Source: Lepisosteus oculatus (taxonomy: Eukaryota; Chordata; Actinopteri; Semionotiformes; Lepisosteidae). Taken from it: a stretch of DNA of 64,000 nucleotides. The position numbers and the translations under genes were made by a program. The DNA is taken from contig NC_090716.1 in NCBI RefSeq assembly GCF_040954835.1, forward strand, positions 8,448,775 to 8,512,774, given 5' to 3'. Below, piece after piece: positions 61,501 to 64,000 of this stretch (position 1 is its first letter; every line of letters begins with the position of its first letter). The notes under the pieces were generated by a model. It saw only the letters and a program-made list of their open reading frames with translations, was not told where the DNA came from and searched no databases.

Positions 61501-63934
61501 GCATTCATTCCAACTCTTAATAAGAAGAATCAGCTTCTTATTAACATTTAATAAACTCTCCCAGTTAATCTTCCACTACTGCTTTAAAGAGACCTAGAAA
61601 AACCTGCAGGTACACCAGACCTGAAGAATGAGGTTTGCCCAGTCCTGAACTAGGCCTACAATAAAAATGTATTTTTTCTAAATACCATCAATATTTTTCA
61701 TGCATTTCTAAAACAACATTTTGAGGCATGCTTACAAGGCAGGTGTCATGTCCCTCCTCATGCGGAAAACCAGCACAGAACATCCTCTCTGTGATTCTGC
61801 CGGGGTATAGGAGCTCACAGTCACTGGCATCAAGAAGTGGGACCTCCAGCTGCTGCAGAGTACTGTTCCATTGCCCACCTTATGAGAAGATTCTTGTGTA
61901 AATGTCTCATAGGAAATTTAGGTTCATACAGATTACAGTTTTGGCTATTCTGGTTAAATGAAATATATGTTCTGGTAAATAGATTAAATAACAGAGCAAA
62001 TATATCCCATTACATAACCAAGTAAGTTAAAGAAAAATATCTATGTATTATGTTTCTTTCTGAAGGTCTTTATAGTCATTGCTCGATAACCATACTATTG
62101 AATTATTAATACTTGGTTCTTCACTGCTGCTCTTAAAACTAAGAGGCCATATCCAATTAATTCACCAGTTGAACACCTGTGTTTGAACAAGAAAATAACA
62201 CCTTGCTGAAAGTAGATAATCAAATCGCCCTCCTGCTCTATTCCCAAAAGAGTCAAAATAAGGGTCTTGTTAATAATTTCATTTTTGTTCTCCCATAATG
62301 TAATATTCTACACATTTTATCTTGAAAGAAGGTGCCTTTAACTGCATTATTGTACATTTCCATCAAAAGTAAACCTGAAGATAATAAATCTATGACTTTC
62401 TATAGTGGTGCAAATCAAATAGACACCAATAAAGCTGTTTTACTCTGTGTTGTTGATCTCTTAAAAACAAATGTTGTGTAGCATTAGCCCTAACTCTAAG
62501 AATGGGGTGGCACAGTGATACAGTGGTTAGCATCATTGCCTTGCAGTGCAGGGCCCTGGGTTCTGTTCCAGACCTGGGGTGCTATCTGCATGGATCTTAT
62601 ATCTTATATATATATCGTATATCCTCATGTGGGTTTCCTGCCACACTCCACAACTATGTGTGAGTATGTGTTCAAGTTCAAGTTTATTGTCATTATACTC
62701 ATATACAGGTATTTAGCTATTTAGCTAGCTCTCAGACGGTACATAGTGTGTCAACCCTGTGATGGACTGGTGTCCCGTGCAGGATGTAGCATGCCTTGCA
62801 GCCTTGCTTGTCAGAAAAGGTTCTGCCCCCCATATGACCCTGAACTGGAAAATGCAGTTAGACAATGGATGGACGTGCTCTGTACCTATTTTACCTCCCC
62901 ACCCTGAGACAGTGCAAAACGCAGAGGGCTCTACTTCCAGGGTCTTGTTTGGAAGACAGACTGGACGGACATAGTTATTATACACAAGTGAAGAGGCCAG
63001 CTGCAGCAAGGCAACATCATAGTCCAACGAAGAGTCATTGTAGCTTGAGTGAAGAATGATCCTTTTCACAGGTCTTTTCTGGGAAAAAGATACGATTCAG
63101 CAATTAATTCAGCATAAGATATAAGTACAGTAAGACAGAAAAAAGTCAAATATATAATTCATATTGCCCCCTCACCTGCTCTTCAGGATTTGTAGTTGAA
63201 ATGTCATGGTCTCCAGCAACAACAACAAGCAAGTGTGAGTATTTCTTCTCACTGAAAGAAAGACAAAGTACATTGTTAAAAGCAGGGCTACTTAATGTCC
63301 CTTATAACTAAAGAAATCAATGTATGCCTTCAGAGTTGTTTTATATAAAACTAAACAAATATGAAATGTTGCTAACCATGGCAGGCCACTTTCCCTGTAC
63401 AGCAATGTTTGTCTTCTGAAACTGAGGCAATTACTTGTAGAGACCAAAAGGGTTGATGGAACTGTTTGGAAGGACCATTGTAGCCAAAAACTAGCTTGAC
63501 CATATCCTTATTCAAAAGAACAGAGCCATATCTGAGAAATTACACTGAGACCCTTTTACCAGTGCTTCGCCTAAAATATTTAAATGTCCAAATAGCAGGT
63601 TAGATTGTCAATTATGTCTAGGAGTAAAAAAAAAACAAACGATGGACGCCTTCATGGAAGTTACTGCCACAGTGCACTCAGTTTTCCCACACAATAGCGC
63701 TACACATCAGGCTGCACACAACCTGCAACAGACAAGATGCACATGCTTACATGCCATACACACAGTGGGCAGCAGTGAGGACCCAGTCTGGCTGGATGAT
63801 GGCTCCTCCACAGATGTGCTCATCGAGAAGACTAAGACGGACTTGCCAGGGCCAGGAGTGAGGGGCGGCCTCTTCCCCACCTATAACTCGGCTGAACAGA
63901 AACCTGGCAGGGACGTGAGGAATTCCACATGCAT
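58423..63934 (-). CDS. OVCH2: OVCH2 (ovochymase-2), 3' part: protease domain, linker, CUB
   Basis: Ovochymases are secreted CUB-containing serine proteases first known from amphibian eggs. Nine exons (about 405 residues) are visible; the gene continues past the right edge because the first visible exon starts inside a codon. Order: prodomain Cys (DACGIPH), cleavage site SR|VIGGEEA, a full trypsin domain with His in LTAAHC, Asp in DYDVALL and Ser in GDSGGPL, a Ser/Thr/Lys/Glu-rich linker, then one CUB domain with four Cys. Asp six residues before the catalytic Ser (DTCLGDS) predicts trypsin-like cleavage after Lys/Arg. The segment SWAFGCG has Ala where trypsin has Gly216. The PHSWPWQ style and the mid-codon start suggest a downstream domain of a multi-protease ovochymase; the number of upstream domains cannot be seen. 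The identity as OVCH2 rather than OVCH1 rests mainly on synteny. Confidence 0.85.
59072..59211 (-). CDS. OVCH2: OVCH2 CUB domain, middle exon
   Basis: The 140 nt run from phase 2 to 1. It has [18 protein letters not shown] and [10 protein letters not shown], core CUB motifs. The donor is a weaker gtggtg. Confidence 0.92.
59489..59570 (-). CDS. OVCH2: OVCH2 CUB domain, first exon
   Basis: The 82 nt run from phase 1 to 2. It has [20 protein letters not shown] then NNYPND, the canonical CUB start. Confidence 0.93.
59571..60541 (-). other. OVCH2 intron between linker and CUB
   Basis: A 1 kb AT-rich intron; no exon or named repeat was seen. The frame 59861-60082 (plus) is not convincing. Confidence 0.5.
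60542..60646 (-). CDS. OVCH2: OVCH2 linker exon
   Basis: The 105 nt are phase 1 to 1. Polar Ser/Thr/Lys/Glu-rich, with NTT as a possible N-glycosylation site, joining protease to CUB. It is skippable without a frame change. Confidence 0.8.
60925..61090 (-). CDS. OVCH2: OVCH2 exon with catalytic Ser
   Basis: The 166 nt run from phase 0 to 1. It starts GDSGGPLVC, then [20 protein letters not shown] and REWILQQL, completing the protease domain. Ala replaces the usual Gly216 in SW(G)xG. Confidence 0.95.
61490..61660. repeat. Old interspersed repeat in an OVCH2 intron
   Basis: The phrases 'gtaggcattcattccaact', 'cctgcaggtacaccagacct' and 'tttgcccagtcctgaac' resemble a repeat seen widely in fish. 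The family is not named. Confidence 0.45.
61736..61878 (-). CDS. OVCH2: OVCH2 exon before the catalytic Ser
   Basis: The 143 nt run from phase 1 to 0. It has [37 protein letters not shown]. The Asp of DTC is the S1-pocket residue 189. Confidence 0.93.
61879..62503 (-). other. OVCH2 intron, part without repeat
   Basis: AT-rich, nothing recognised apart from the adjoining SINE at 62504-62876. Confidence 0.5.
62504..62876 (+). mobile_element. SINE, antisense in an OVCH2 intron, with nested insertion
   Basis: It has the head 'ggggtggcacagtgatacagtggttagca' (A-box-like), 'gggccctgggttctgttcc' (B-box-like) and tail 'tgatggactggtgtcc ... gacaatggatgg', as in the copies at 13324 and 18190. An insertion near 62588-62620 is AT-rich and 62668-62715 carries a foreign 'caagtttattgtcatta' segment. 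It ends about 12-15 bp from the splice donor of the exon above. Confidence 0.75.
62895..63078 (-). CDS. OVCH2: OVCH2 exon with catalytic Asp
   Basis: The 184 nt run from phase 0 to 1. It has [23 protein letters not shown] and CTVSGWG. The VCLP cysteine is positioned to bind the prodomain cysteine. Confidence 0.94.
63176..63251 (-). CDS. OVCH2: OVCH2 exon ([12 protein letters not shown])
   Basis: The 76 nt run from phase 2 to 0. It has [20 protein letters not shown] then NPEEQ, the standard trypsin-fold strand after the His loop. Confidence 0.93.
63252..63750 (-). other. OVCH2 intron after the His exon
   Basis: No repeat, exon or RNA gene recognised. Confidence 0.5.
63751..63934 (-). CDS. 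OVCH2: OVCH2 exon with activation site and catalytic His
   Basis: The acceptor is tcgtgtcctcttcag and the donor GTAAGC. The 184 nt run from phase 1 to 2. It reads [20 protein letters not shown], then [10 protein letters not shown] and [10 protein letters not shown]. The frame upstream of the acceptor is intron. Confidence 0.93.
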
Positions 63935-64000
63935 CTGAAGAGGACACGAGTGTTACACCAGTGCTCGTCACACCTCGAGCGCTGAGACAGTTTACACTAA

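Noticed and set aside
62725..62874. Extension of the OVCH2 Asp exon past GWGG
   Set aside because: A donor GTAAAA begins at 62894 and the extension runs into SINE sequence; the in-phase next exon at 61878 continues the protease fold.

Overview
This is vertebrate nuclear DNA, AT-rich, with small exons separated by long introns, GT-AG splice sites and interspersed SINE and LINE remnants. The repeats (tRNA-derived SINEs with a 'tgagcaaggc' body, and LINE 3' ends finishing '...gatcaataaagtatctat') and the gene content point to a ray-finned fish. I cannot name the species. There are no bacterial features, CRISPR arrays or operons.

Four genes lie in the order PPFIBP2 (+), REP15 (+), CYB5R2 (-), OVCH2 (-, 5' end outside the window). 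PPFIBP2-CYB5R2-OVCH2 is the human chromosome 11p15 order. REP15 in human sits beside the paralogue PPFIBP1 on 12p11, so its position here is the main comparative observation.

Region by region: (1) 62-48,725 is PPFIBP2, encoding the scaffold liprin-beta-2, assembled here from 29 consistently phased coding exons plus two alternative 3' coding exons. Three exons in the coiled-coil half look like cassettes, including a 33-nt microexon. There are two consecutive GC-AG introns, a tandem acceptor, and a composite last exon that either reads through its own splice donor (ending VGQKS) or splices on to a longer tail resembling that of liprin-beta-1. (2) 49,100-51,246 holds an orphan open exon with good splice sites and the REP15 coding exon (254 aa, Rab15 effector). 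(3) 52,180-57,701 on the minus strand is CYB5R2 (9 coding exons, 308 aa), with an N-terminal membrane anchor. (4) 58,423-63,934 on the minus strand is the 3' part of an ovochymase gene: a complete trypsin-like protease domain, a Ser/Thr/Lys-rich linker and one terminal CUB domain.

The genes are neighbours, not a pathway: synaptic/adhesion scaffold, endosomal recycling effector, microsomal electron transfer, secreted egg-type protease. REP15 and CYB5R2 converge tail to tail, and OVCH2 and CYB5R2 are in tandem with about 0.7 kb between stop and start codons. Exon boundaries were read by eye from splice consensus, reading phase and remembered protein families; no alignment was run.
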